DNA of 64,000 nucleotides, taken from contig NZ_JAFBDB010000006.1 of assembly GCF_016908015.1 (NCBI RefSeq), positions 62,001 to 126,000 of the forward strand, in the 5' to 3' direction. The DNA comes from Clostridium pascui. GTDB lineage: Bacteria; Bacillota; Clostridia; Clostridiales; Clostridiaceae. The stretch's first letter is position 1. The number at the start of each line of letters is the position of its first letter. Of the stretch, positions 8,703 to 17,588 are shown piece after piece. Below the pieces are notes generated by a model. The model was given only the letters and a program-made list of their open reading frames with translations. It searched no databases and was not told where the DNA came from. The position numbers were made by a program, and so were the translations under genes.

Positions 8703-8813
8703 TTTAATAAAAATATAAAAGAGATACCAGCACCTTCACAAGAAATTACATCTAAAACTGAGTGCATTTCTTGTGGAGAATGTATATCAAGTTGCCAAAC
8801 GTTCTTTATTTGA
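8703..8813 (+). pseudogene. Remnant of a 4Fe-4S binding protein
   Basis: An open stretch of 36 codons without a start codon ends in KTECISCGECISSC then a stop. The CxxCxxCxxxC spacing is that of a ferredoxin-type 4Fe-4S cluster ligand set, which is very unlikely by chance in non-coding AT-rich DNA. The usual Pro after the last Cys is replaced by Gln, and the second cluster or remaining domain is missing. I read it as the eroded end of an iron-sulfur gene. Confidence 0.6.
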
Positions 8814-8843
8814 CAATATAAATACTTTTTCTGTAAAAAGGTA

Positions 8844-8872
8844 TTGACTATTGTAAATGAATTAATTAAAAT
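8844..8872 (+). promoter_or_regulatory. Probable sigma-A promoter of the GntR nucleoside operon
   Basis: TTGACT (8844-8849) and TAAAAT (8867-8872) are separated by 17 bases, 66 bases upstream of the gntR start codon. Confidence 0.6.
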
Positions 8873-8937
8873 AATTACAAGTGGTTATATCAACATAACG
8901 ACATAATGATAGAATGATATATAGATAGGAGTAAAAA

Positions 8938-9672
8938 ATGGAAGATACATATTCAATGGCACCAAAATATTATGTAGTGAAAAAGAAAATTATAGATATG
9001 ATTAATAGCGAAGAATTTAGTGATACTGGCATGATACCAAGTGAAAGAGAACTTATGACTATGTTTCATGTTAGTAGAATAACAGCGAGAAGAGCAGTTG
9101 ATGATTTGGTAAATGAAGGTTATTTATACAGAATACAGGGAAAAGGTACTTTCATAAAATCTGATGAAGGAAATTATGATCTTGTTTCAATTATGAGTTG
9201 TACTGAAGATATTGTAAGAATGGGCATGACTCCATCAAAGAAGCTAATTTGCAGTACAGTTATGGAGGCTGATAAAGTAAGAGCTAAGAAATTACAGTTG
9301 ATAAATGGCGATAAAGTATTAATGCTAAAGAGAGTATATTATGCAAATGAAGAACCACTTAACTATACAACTGCATATTTACCATGCAAGATTTTTCCGG
9401 GCATTGAAAATTATGATTTTGGAAAAGAATCAATTTATAACATAGTTGAAAATGTATATGGAGTAAAAATTACTAAGGCTCATAGAACTTTAGAGGCTGT
9501 TCTTGTAACAGATGAAGTAGCTGAATGCCTGGAGTTAAATTTAGGAGATCCCGTAATTTTATTTAATGCAGTAACCATGGGGATGGTAAATGGCAAGGAA
9601 GTACCAATAGAGACATTTAAAAGTTATTATAGATCGGATAAATTTAAATTTTATATAAATCAAGTAAAATAA
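8938..9672 (+). CDS. GntR family regulator, HutC subfamily
   Basis: The 244-residue regulator has an N-terminal winged helix (residues about 10-78) with SERELMTMFHVSRITARRAV as the recognition helix region and the wing RIQGKGTFI. A UTRA ligand-binding domain follows (about 98-240). In HutC-type proteins this domain binds a small metabolite, releasing DNA. The gene stands first, 40 bases before the transporter binding protein, and almost certainly controls the operon that follows. A GGAG site precedes the ATG. The inducer is probably a nucleoside-like substrate or a phosphorylated intermediate. Confidence 0.92.
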   Translation: MEDTYSMAPKYYVVKKKIIDMINSEEFSDTGMIPSERELMTMFHVSRITARRAVDDLVNEGYLYRIQGKGTFIKSDEGNYDLVSIMSCTEDIVRMGMTPSKKLICSTVMEADKVRAKKLQLINGDKVLMLKRVYYANEEPLNYTTAYLPCKIFPGIENYDFGKESIYNIVENVYGVKITKAHRTLEAVLVTDEVAECLELNLGDPVILFNAVTMGMVNGKEVPIETFKSYYRSDKFKFYINQVK

Positions 9673-9687
9673 AAATTTTATTTATCA

Positions 9688-9701
9688 AGAAAACGTTTTA
9701 A
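9688..9701. promoter_or_regulatory. cre-like or operator palindrome
   Basis: AGAAAACGTTTTAA contains the perfect 10-bp palindrome AAAACGTTTT and matches 12 of 14 positions of a strong CcpA cre site (TGAAAACGTTTTCA). It lies between gntR and the binding-protein gene, just upstream of the ribosome site, so it could mediate catabolite repression of the operon or be the GntR operator. Confidence 0.45.
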
Positions 9702-9712
9702 GGGGGATAAAG

Positions 9713-10897
9713 ATGTTAAAAATTAAATCAACAAAAAAGTTAATTTCTATTATTTCTATGTTAATGTTATGTACTATGTTATTTACAGGTTGCGGTGGTA
9801 AAAAAACTGCAAATGAAGATTTGGGTATTGCTCTAATAACTTCAGCAGCTGGTCCTAATGACAATGGATATAATGCATCAGCAATTAAAGGTCTAGAAAA
9901 AGTTAAAAAGGAACTTGGAGTAAATTACAAAGTAGTTGAATCAAAAGATATCCCTGGAAGCCTATCAGAGCTTGCTAAATCAGGGTACAAGCTTATATTT
10001 ACATTAGAATATAATTTCGATGCTCTAATAAATGGAGTAGGAGGAGGAAAATCAATAGCCGAACAATATCCTGATACAACATTTGTTATTTTTAATGATA
10101 ATCCAAATGTAAATAAAGATGGTAGTGTAAAACATAAAAATGTAATTTCGGTACTTTTTGATGTACATGAAGCTGCATTCTTAGCAGGGGCTCTAAGTGT
10201 TTTAGTTAATGAAAATAATGCTCAATTATTTGATAAAGCACAATATAACTTTATAGAAGGCGATGCAGGTAGAAAATTGGGATTCTTTGGTGGAACAAAA
10301 TCAAATGGAATTACAGTGTTTAGTTATGGTTTTGCCGAAGGAGCAAATTATATAGCTAAAAAATTAAATGTAAATTATAAATGTCTTAGTGATTACAATG
10401 TTGGATTTAGTGATTCAGCCGCAGGTGCAACAAAAGCAAATACTTATTATTCAGAAGGTACAAATATAATAATGTCTGTTGCTGGTGCAGTAGGTGATGG
10501 TGTAACATCCAAAGCTAAAGAAGTAAAGAAATTAGCTATAGAAGTTGATGCTGACAAAGATAACAATCAACCTGGATACATTCTTACAAGTGTATTAAAA
10601 AATACAGAAGTTCCAGTGTACAGCATAGCACAGCACTATAAAAATAAAACTATGGCAGAAGTTAATGGTAAAGTAATAAACTATAATTTAGCTTCAAAGG
10701 CAACAGGTATTACAGATTTATCAGTTATAGAATCAAAGGTAAAAGAATCAGGAAAAGATAAGTGGAAAGAAATCAAAAGTCAAATAGAGGAAATTACTAA
10801 AAAAATTGATTCACGTGAAATTAAAGTAACTAATGCCCAAGCAGGGGAAAAGCTTAATAAGTCTAGCTTAACTAATTTATCAATGCCAAATGATTAG
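9713..10897 (+). CDS. BMP family lipoprotein, nucleoside-type ABC substrate-binding protein
   Basis: The 394-residue lipoprotein has a hydrophobic N-terminus and the lipobox LFTGC (Cys about 26). It has the BmpA/PnrA pattern: GPNDNGYNASAIKGL near the mature N-terminus and VLFDVHEAAFLAGALSVL, the typical helix of this family. Characterised BMP proteins bind purine or pyrimidine nucleosides. An AAGGGGG site precedes the ATG. It is the receptor of the importer encoded by the next three genes. At 394 residues it is somewhat longer than many PnrA proteins (about 350); the extension is the Lys/Glu-rich C-terminus. Confidence 0.9.
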   Translation: MLKIKSTKKLISIISMLMLCTMLFTGCGGKKTANEDLGIALITSAAGPNDNGYNASAIKGLEKVKKELGVNYKVVESKDIPGSLSELAKSGYKLIFTLEYNFDALINGVGGGKSIAEQYPDTTFVIFNDNPNVNKDGSVKHKNVISVLFDVHEAAFLAGALSVLVNENNAQLFDKAQYNFIEGDAGRKLGFFGGTKSNGITVFSYGFAEGANYIAKKLNVNYKCLSDYNVGFSDSAAGATKANTYYSEGTNIIMSVAGAVGDGVTSKAKEVKKLAIEVDADKDNNQPGYILTSVLKNTEVPVYSIAQHYKNKTMAEVNGKVINYNLASKATGITDLSVIESKVKESGKDKWKEIKSQIEEITKKIDSREIKVTNAQAGEKLNKSSLTNLSMPND

Positions 10898-10920
10898 CAT
10901 CTAAAGAGAAAGGAGCTATC

Positions 10921-12468
10921 ATGTACAAAATACAAACTTTTAATTTAACAAAAAAATTTGATAACTTTGTTGCAAATGATAATATAAGTATTTCTATTAA
11001 GCAAGGAGAAATTACTGCAATTATTGGAGAAAACGGAGCAGGAAAAACAACCTTGATGAATATGTTATATGGATTATTACAGCCTACAAGTGGAAAAATT
11101 GAAATAAACGGTAAAGAAGTACATTTGAAGTCTCCTATAGATGCAATAGAAAATGGTATAGGCATGGTGCACCAACATTTTAAGTTGGTGCCAAGTCTTA
11201 CTGTTTTTGAAAACATCATGTTAGGAACAGAAGTAAAAAAGGGCATAAGAATTGGTAAGAAACTTAAATTTAATAGTTTTATTATAGATAATAAAAAAGA
11301 AAAAGAAGAAGTTCAAAAGATAATTGACTTATATAAATTTGATTTAAATCCTAATGACATTGTGGATAATATCTCCATCGGGTCTAAGCAGAGAATTGAA
11401 ATTTTAAAAATGTTATATAGAAATGTTGATATTTTGATATTTGATGAACCAACAGCAGTTCTTACGCCACAAGAAGTAGATGAACTATTAGAAAGTTTTA
11501 GAGAACTTAAAAGTCAAGGGAAAACAATAATATTAATAACGCATAAGCTTAGAGAAATTATGGAAGTAAGTGATAATGTCGTTGTTATAAAGCGCGGTAA
11601 AGTTATAGGTGAAAAAAAGACTTCAGAAACCACCGTTGAAGAAATTGCTAATATGATGGTTGGAAGAGATGTTGTAGTAAATGTAAATAAGGATAGGAAT
11701 ACAGGAAAACAAGGCGAAGTAGTATATGAACTTCGAAATATATCTACCGAATCACAACCAGGCAAAAAGTGTTTGAAAAATATAAACCTTCAAATTCATG
11801 AAGGAGAAATAGTTGGAATTGCAGGGGTAGAAGGTAACGGTCAAAGTGAGCTTGTAAAAGTTATTACTGGTCTCATGGAGTCTACAGAAGGTGAAATATT
11901 AATTAATGGTCAAGATATTACAAATAAATGGCCAAAGGAAATAAGAAAATCTGGTATAGGTATCATTCCTGAAGACAGATATGCACAGGGTTTATGTATA
12001 GATATGAAAATATGTGATAACTTTATAGCTGGTTATCATGATAAAGAAGAATTTTCAAGCAAAGGATTTTTAAAATTTGATGAAATAGAGGAAAATTCAA
12101 ACAAGCTAATAGATAAATATGATATAAGAGTAGCTGATAGAAAAGGGAATGTATCACAATTATCAGGTGGAAATGCTCAAAAGATAATAATTGCAAGAGA
12201 AGTTGAATCTAATCCAAGTTTATTAATTGCATCTCAGCCTACTAGAGGTGTAGATATAGGATCCATAGAATTTATTCATAACAAGATATTAGAATTGAGA
12301 AAATCAAATAAAGGCATATTATTAATTTCAAGTGAGCTATCGGAAATCATGAATTTAAGCGATAGGATTGCTGTAATGTATAAAGGGGAAATTATTGACA
12401 TTGTAAATGCTGATGAAACTACCTCATCTGAACTAGGATTACTTATGGCGGGAATAAATAAAATTTAG
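10921..12468 (+). CDS. Nucleoside-type ABC transporter ATP-binding protein (NupO/YufO-like, double domain)
   Basis: The 515-residue protein holds two ABC domains, the normal form for sugar and nucleoside CUT2-type importers. The first has Walker A GENGAGKTT (about residues 38-46) and Walker B ILIFDEPTAVLTP near 183. The second, from about residue 265, has a variant Walker A GVEGNGQSE and a signature LSGGNAQK near 418. Signature degeneracy in domain 1 (ISIGSKQRIEI) is also typical. It energises uptake with the two permeases that follow. Spacing to the neighbours is only 23-25 bases. Confidence 0.94.
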   Translation: MYKIQTFNLTKKFDNFVANDNISISIKQGEITAIIGENGAGKTTLMNMLYGLLQPTSGKIEINGKEVHLKSPIDAIENGIGMVHQHFKLVPSLTVFENIMLGTEVKKGIRIGKKLKFNSFIIDNKKEKEEVQKIIDLYKFDLNPNDIVDNISIGSKQRIEILKMLYRNVDILIFDEPTAVLTPQEVDELLESFRELKSQGKTIILITHKLREIMEVSDNVVVIKRGKVIGEKKTSETTVEEIANMMVGRDVVVNVNKDRNTGKQGEVVYELRNISTESQPGKKCLKNINLQIHEGEIVGIAGVEGNGQSELVKVITGLMESTEGEILINGQDITNKWPKEIRKSGIGIIPEDRYAQGLCIDMKICDNFIAGYHDKEEFSSKGFLKFDEIEENSNKLIDKYDIRVADRKGNVSQLSGGNAQKIIIAREVESNPSLLIASQPTRGVDIGSIEFIHNKILELRKSNKGILLISSELSEIMNLSDRIAVMYKGEIIDIVNADETTSSELGLLMAGINKI

Positions 12469-12493
12469 AAAGAAATGAGCAGGGGGGCTAATA

Positions 12494-13597
12494 ATGAAGG
12501 CATTTGAAAATAAATTCAGATCATTACTTGGACTAGTAATCCCTATACTTGCAGCATTTATTATTGGTGCAATTTTAATAATATTTATTGGAGAAAATCC
12601 ATTTTTAACATATAAAATAATGATTGAAAAATCATTATTTAGTGCATCAGGAATAACAAAAACACTACACTTTGCATCCCCTTTGATTTTAACTGGATTG
12701 GCAATAGCAATTACCTTTAAAGCAAATATTTTTAATATGGGAGTTGAAGGAGCAGCAGTTTTAGGCGGATTCTTTGCGTGTGTTACAGGATTCTCCTTAA
12801 AGGGATTACCACCAATGATTCATATCAGTTTATGTTTATTAACTGGTATGATTACAGGAATGATATTTTGCTTAATACCAGCACTTTTAAAAGCTTACTT
12901 TAAAGTAGATGAAATGGTTGTAACACTAATGCTTAACTATGTAGTAGTAGAACTTGTTAAATACTTAGCTCAAGGGATATATAGAGATCCATCATCAGGT
13001 TATGTAGCAACCTATTCAATTTCAGAAAATGCTATGTTTAGTAAATTATTTGGAACAGATATTACAATGTTTTTCTTAATAACATTAATTATATTTGCAA
13101 TAATTTATGTAGTATTTAACAAGACCAAATTTGGTTATGAAATAACAGTTATAGGAAAGAACCCAGAATTTGCTGAAGCTATGGGGATGAAAGTAAGTAA
13201 AAATATTATCAGGATGATGCTTATAAGTGGTGCATTAAGTGGACTAGCTGGAGCTGGTTACTTAATGAGCGAAAAATATAGATTTACATTGGATTTTTCA
13301 GGAAACCCCGGATTAGGATGGGATGGCATGCTCATAGCTTTGCTAGGTAATCATAATCCTGTAGGTGTATTAGTATCATCCATATTTTATGCAGCACTAA
13401 AGACTGGAAGTGAATACATAGGTATATATACTAATGTTCCAAAAGATATAGTGTCAATAATTCAAGGTATTTTAATTTTGTTCTTATCAGTAAAGTTTAT
13501 TAATGAGAGAATAAATTTTAGTGGGAAGATAAGAAGTAAAATGGCAAAGGTAGAATTAAAGCAGTTAGGGGGAAATAGTAATGAATCTATTAAATAA
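12494..13597 (+). CDS. Nucleoside-type ABC transporter permease 1 (NupP/YufP-like)
   Basis: The 367-residue BPD_transp_2 family membrane protein has about ten hydrophobic segments. The pattern AITFKANIFNMGVEGAAVLGGFFA in the N-terminal half and GLGWDGMLIALLGNHNP near the C-terminus are hallmarks of the YufP branch that carries nucleosides. A GGGGG site precedes the ATG. It overlaps the second permease gene by 17 bases, so the two are translated together as a heterodimeric channel. Confidence 0.93.
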   Translation: MKAFENKFRSLLGLVIPILAAFIIGAILIIFIGENPFLTYKIMIEKSLFSASGITKTLHFASPLILTGLAIAITFKANIFNMGVEGAAVLGGFFACVTGFSLKGLPPMIHISLCLLTGMITGMIFCLIPALLKAYFKVDEMVVTLMLNYVVVELVKYLAQGIYRDPSSGYVATYSISENAMFSKLFGTDITMFFLITLIIFAIIYVVFNKTKFGYEITVIGKNPEFAEAMGMKVSKNIIRMMLISGALSGLAGAGYLMSEKYRFTLDFSGNPGLGWDGMLIALLGNHNPVGVLVSSIFYAALKTGSEYIGIYTNVPKDIVSIIQGILILFLSVKFINERINFSGKIRSKMAKVELKQLGGNSNESIK

Positions 13598-14498
13598 TAT
13601 ATTATATGATATGGTTTATCACAGTACTCCATTGATCCTAGCTGTATTAGGTGGCTTATTTGCTTATAAAGCAAACGTACTAAATATTGGACTTGAAGGT
13701 ATGATACTGATGGGAGCATTTTCAAGTTCCTTTTTTATCTTAATATTCAAAAGTTACTATTTAGGAATAGTGCTAGCAATATTATGTACATTATTAGTTG
13801 GATTGATATTTTCAGTATTTGCTATCACTTTAAAAAGTAATTTTATTATCACTGGATTTGGATTAAATATACTTGTATCAAGTATGTGTACATTTATACT
13901 AAAGTATAAGATGCTGGTAAATATAAATATAGGATATTTAGTTAATGTTAATAATATGAAAATCAAAATTCCATTCATTGGTGACATTCCTGTTATATCT
14001 AAAATTCTAAGTGGACATACCCCTATTACCTATATAAGTTTTATACTAATTATCATTGCATATATTGTTCTTTATAAAACAAGATTTGGAATACATCTAA
14101 GGGTTGTAGGAGAGAGTGAAGGAGCAGCAAAGTCAGTTGGTATAAAGAGCGATAGGCTAAAATACATAGGAATCTTAATTGGTGCAGTTTTATGTGCTTT
14201 AGCTGGAATAAATTTATCAGCTGAAAGAATGGGCCTATTTACTGATAATATGATTGCAGGAAGAGGATTTATAGCTATAGCCGCAATTTATTGTGGAAAG
14301 GGAGAACCTTTAAAGTGTTCAGTTTATGCAGTTATATTTGGACTGGCAAAATCTTTGGCAATAAATTTAGGATTATATGCCGGCCCAATATCAGGATTGT
14401 TTGAAATTATTCCTTATTTAATGATTGTATTAGTTCTATTTGCTGTATCCAGTTCAGAATGTAGGAAAACAAAAATAAGGGGGATTAAAAATGCGTAA
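13581..14498 (+). CDS. Nucleoside-type ABC transporter permease 2 (NupQ/YufQ-like)
   Basis: The 305-residue membrane protein is the second permease. GLFAYKANVLNIGLEGMILMGAF near residue 20 and GRGFIAIAAIYCGKGEPL near residue 231 are the conserved YufQ motifs. It begins inside the previous permease gene after a TTAGGGGGAAA site and ends 8 bases inside the next gene. Length and motifs are ordinary. Confidence 0.93.
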   Translation: MNLLNNILYDMVYHSTPLILAVLGGLFAYKANVLNIGLEGMILMGAFSSSFFILIFKSYYLGIVLAILCTLLVGLIFSVFAITLKSNFIITGFGLNILVSSMCTFILKYKMLVNINIGYLVNVNNMKIKIPFIGDIPVISKILSGHTPITYISFILIIIAYIVLYKTRFGIHLRVVGESEGAAKSVGIKSDRLKYIGILIGAVLCALAGINLSAERMGLFTDNMIAGRGFIAIAAIYCGKGEPLKCSVYAVIFGLAKSLAINLGLYAGPISGLFEIIPYLMIVLVLFAVSSSECRKTKIRGIKNA

Positions 14499-15057
14499 CA
14501 CAGCATTATTTATTATTGATATGGTAAAGGATTTTACAGATCCTGATGGATTAGTTTTTTATCCTCAAAATAAAGAAGTATTGCCAAGAATTAAAAATGT
14601 ATTAGACGAGTGTAGAAAAAGTGACGTTTTAACCATTTTCTTTAGACATAGTTACAGAAAAAATAAATTTGACAAAAATCTAGTTAACATGAGACCTAAC
14701 TGTATTGAAGGCACTGGTGGAGATGAAATTGATTCAATGCTTGAAGTAAATGAAGATAAGGACTATGTAATTAAGAAAAGAAGATATAGTGGATTCTTTG
14801 GAACTGATTTGGATTTAATATTAAGAGAAAATAAAATAGAGAATGTAATAATAACAGGTACTAAAACTAACTGCTGCATTAGAGCAACAGTTACAGATGC
14901 TTATTATCTTGATTATAACGTATATGTTGTATCAGATTGTGTGGCAACTAATGATGAGTTAGTAAATGAAGTTCATTTAACAGATATTAAAAAGTATTTT
15001 GGTAAAGTAGTATCATCTGAGGAGCTTTTTGAACTTCTTGAAAAAGGAGAAATATAG
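14491..15057 (+). CDS. Isochorismatase-type cysteine hydrolase
   Basis: The 188-residue protein of the cysteine hydrolase family has Asp10 in LFIIDMVKDF, Lys at 95/96 in VIKKRRYSGF, and Cys128 or Cys129 in TGTKTNCCIRATV; together they form the usual Asp-Lys-Cys triad. Two adjacent Cys at the nucleophile position occur in some family members. The zinc-binding DxHxxxH motif of classical nicotinamidases is not seen after the second strand. The reaction is therefore likely hydrolysis of another amide, carbamoyl or vinyl-ether bond. It is embedded in the nucleoside operon, with overlap upstream and direct abutment downstream, so it probably processes a base or sugar intermediate. Confidence 0.87.
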   Translation: MRNTALFIIDMVKDFTDPDGLVFYPQNKEVLPRIKNVLDECRKSDVLTIFFRHSYRKNKFDKNLVNMRPNCIEGTGGDEIDSMLEVNEDKDYVIKKRRYSGFFGTDLDLILRENKIENVIITGTKTNCCIRATVTDAYYLDYNVYVVSDCVATNDELVNEVHLTDIKKYFGKVVSSEELFELLEKGEI

Positions 15058-16005
15058 ATGAAATATGATATTGTAACTAGTGGTTATATTAGCATGGATA
15101 GGATAATAAAAGTTGAAAACTCTATAAAGGTTGGTTATACATCTATTATTTCAAATTCTGATAATACAAAGGTGTATTATGGCGGCTGCCCTATAAATAT
15201 TTCTTATTTGGCAGCTAAAATGGAACTAACGGCTTTACCAATAATGAGGGTTGGAGAAGATAAAGATACAACTGGATTTATTAACTACCTAAAAGCAGCT
15301 AATGTAAATATGGATGCGGTAGAAGTAATCGAAAATGAATCATCTTCCAATTGTTATATAATATCAGACAAAGAAAATAAGCATATAACAATATTTTATC
15401 CAGGAGCAATGGATTCCAAGTACAGTAAAGATATGAATGATGAATTCTTTAAAAGTTCTAAATTAGCTGTTCTTACAGTGGGATCCTATAAGGATAACTT
15501 AGAGTTTTATAATAAATGTAAAAAACATAACCTTCCAATTGTATTTGGAACAAAATTAGATTTTGATGCATTTCCTAAAAGTTTTTTACATGAAATTTTA
15601 ATTAATAGCAAAATAATTTTTTCAAATGAAGCTGAAAGCGAAGATATTAAATCAATACTTAATATTAATGAAATTTCAGATTTGTTTAAATTAGGGCAAG
15701 CAGAAATGATAATAACTACTTTAGGTGAAAAAGGCAGTATGTATTATAGAAAGACTGAAGATGGTTTTGAATCAGGGGAAATTAAACCATGTAAACCCAA
15801 AAGTGTAGTAGATGCTACAGGAGCTGGAGATGCTTATATAGCTGGATTTTTGTATGGATATCTTAATAATAAAAGCATTAGGGAATCCTGCCTGATGGGA
15901 AGCGTAATGTCCTCCTTTGTTTTAGAAAGTGTTGGATGTACAACTAATGCACCAAGTAAAGAAGAATTTTTTGAAAGATTTAATCAGTATATAGAAACTA
16001 TTTAG
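15058..16005 (+). CDS. PfkB family carbohydrate/nucleoside kinase
   Basis: The 315-residue ribokinase-fold kinase starts with ATG directly after the previous stop. The N-terminal YYGGCPINISYLAAKM is the substrate-lid motif (GG.. N.A). The C-terminal DATGAGDAYIAGFLYG (about residues 260-275) is the PfkB signature 2, with the catalytic Asp in GAGD. Members phosphorylate sugars, nucleosides or sugar phosphates. Next to a nucleoside phosphorylase it most likely phosphorylates the released sugar (or sugar phosphate) or the nucleoside itself. Confidence 0.9.
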   Translation: MKYDIVTSGYISMDRIIKVENSIKVGYTSIISNSDNTKVYYGGCPINISYLAAKMELTALPIMRVGEDKDTTGFINYLKAANVNMDAVEVIENESSSNCYIISDKENKHITIFYPGAMDSKYSKDMNDEFFKSSKLAVLTVGSYKDNLEFYNKCKKHNLPIVFGTKLDFDAFPKSFLHEILINSKIIFSNEAESEDIKSILNINEISDLFKLGQAEMIITTLGEKGSMYYRKTEDGFESGEIKPCKPKSVVDATGAGDAYIAGFLYGYLNNKSIRESCLMGSVMSSFVLESVGCTTNAPSKEEFFERFNQYIETI

Positions 16006-16037
16006 TAAAAACAGATTGAAATATCTAGGAGGTATAT

Positions 16038-16799
16038 ATGTCAACTTTATATTTAAAGGCTAGTGAAGAAAAGATATCAAAATATGTAATATTTTCAGGG
16101 GATCCTTGGAGAGTAGAAATGCTTCAAAAATTATTAGATGATCCGAATCATGTAGCTTTCAATAGAGAATTTAATACTTATACGGGTACATATAAAGGTA
16201 TTCCAATAACCATATCATCAACAGGTATAGGAGCACCATCAGCTGCAATTGCAATGGAAGAGTTATATGATTGCGGCATGGAAGTAGCAGTTAGAATGGG
16301 AACAATTATGGGATTAAAAGACGGAATGATTGGCAAACTTTTAATACCAAATGGATCTATGAGAATGGAATCCACTAGTGATACTTATGTACCTAAGTCA
16401 TTTCCTGCTGTAGCAAATCTCGAATTAGTAAACTGCATGAATAAAAGTGTTGTTCAAAACAATAGGGAATATATTAACGGAATTACATGTACTATGGATG
16501 GATTCTATAGTCAAATGAGAGAATCAAGATTATCTAAGAAAATGAAAACTAATATTTTAAATACATTTGATGAAATTGAGAAATATAATATTTCTGGAGT
16601 TGATATGGAAACAAGCTGTATGCTTGTGCTTGGAAATCTTATGAACATAAAAGTTTGTAGTGTTACCATGACTACTGTACTAAAAAACTTAAAAGAAGTG
16701 CTAGAAGGTGAAGATAGACTTAAAGCAGAACAAGATTTATGCAAGATTGTGTTAGACGGAATAAAAATTTATCACGAGGGAGGATATAAGTATGAGTAA
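16038..16799 (+). CDS. Nucleoside phosphorylase, uridine phosphorylase family
   Basis: The 253-residue protein of the PNP/UDP superfamily follows E. coli uridine phosphorylase motif by motif: SGDPWRVE (phosphate site), NREFNTY, STGIGAPSAAIAMEEL, VRMGT, FPAVANLE, and GVDMETSCML, the last being the ribose-binding E-M-E/T loop. It splits a nucleoside with phosphate into base and (deoxy)ribose-1-phosphate. The base-specificity region after MRMESTSD differs from E. coli Udp, so the base may not be uracil. A good AGGAGG site lies upstream. Together with the importer it defines the entry of the pathway. Confidence 0.9.
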   Translation: MSTLYLKASEEKISKYVIFSGDPWRVEMLQKLLDDPNHVAFNREFNTYTGTYKGIPITISSTGIGAPSAAIAMEELYDCGMEVAVRMGTIMGLKDGMIGKLLIPNGSMRMESTSDTYVPKSFPAVANLELVNCMNKSVVQNNREYINGITCTMDGFYSQMRESRLSKKMKTNILNTFDEIEKYNISGVDMETSCMLVLGNLMNIKVCSVTMTTVLKNLKEVLEGEDRLKAEQDLCKIVLDGIKIYHEGGYKYE

Positions 16800-17574
16800 A
16801 TTAAATTTTGATAAAAAATTAGTTATAGGAATGGTACATTGTCTTCCGCTCCCTGGAACTTTAAAATTTAAAGACAATATGCATGAAATAATTGCACAAG
16901 CAATCGAAGATGCAATAACGCTAGAAAAGGCAGGAGTAGATGCCATAATAGTTGAAAATATGGGAGATGATCCATTCAATGTAACTTTAGATAACATACA
17001 GGTTGCAGCATTATCAGTAGTAAGTGCATTAGTGAAGCAAAGTGTAAATATTCCAGTAGGAATTGATGCTGCTATGAATGATTACAAAACAGCACTATCT
17101 ATAGCTAAAGTTATTGATGCTGATTTTGTAAGAATACCAGTTTTTGTGGATACAGTTGAATTTTATGGTGGAGTTATTGTTCCTTGTGCAAGAGAAGCAT
17201 TACTTTATAGAAAAAATATCGGAGCAGAAAATGTAAAGATATTTGCTGATATACAAGTTAAACATACACATATGGTACTTCCTACAGTTTCAATTGAAGA
17301 TTCAGCAAATGCTGCTATAAGCTGTGGTGCCGATGCTATCATTGTAACAGGAACTCATATAGGTAAAGAAACACCTATTGAGATTATAAAAAGGGTAAAG
17401 AATATATCATCAATACCAGTAATAATTGGAAGCGGAGTTAACAAAAACAATATAAAAGAGCAATTAAATATTGCAGATGGAGCAATTATTGGTTCTAGCT
17501 TAAAAGTAGGAGGGAAAATTGAAAATCCTATTTCCTATGATTTAACCAAGGCAGTTTTAGATAATATAAAATAA
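16792..17574 (+). CDS. BtpA/SgcQ family TIM-barrel protein
   Basis: The 260-residue protein has the family signature near the N-terminus (IGMVHCLPLPGT), then EKAGVDAIIVENMGDDPF, and a phosphate-binding half barrel GADAIIVTGTHIGKETP and PVIIGSGVNKNNI near the C-terminus. BtpA was named for a role in photosystem I stability, but bacterial homologues such as SgcQ sit in sugar-metabolism clusters and their reaction is not established. Start overlaps the phosphorylase gene by 8 bases. From the barrel and the neighbours I infer action on a phosphorylated sugar or base-sugar intermediate. Confidence 0.85.
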   Translation: MSKLNFDKKLVIGMVHCLPLPGTLKFKDNMHEIIAQAIEDAITLEKAGVDAIIVENMGDDPFNVTLDNIQVAALSVVSALVKQSVNIPVGIDAAMNDYKTALSIAKVIDADFVRIPVFVDTVEFYGGVIVPCAREALLYRKNIGAENVKIFADIQVKHTHMVLPTVSIEDSANAAISCGADAIIVTGTHIGKETPIEIIKRVKNISSIPVIIGSGVNKNNIKEQLNIADGAIIGSSLKVGGKIENPISYDLTKAVLDNIK

Positions 17575-17588
17575 ATAGGAGTGATGAC

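Noticed and set aside
14491-15057. Nicotinamidase
   Set aside because: The Asp-Lys-Cys triad is present but the DxHxxxH zinc site of nicotinamidases is not seen.
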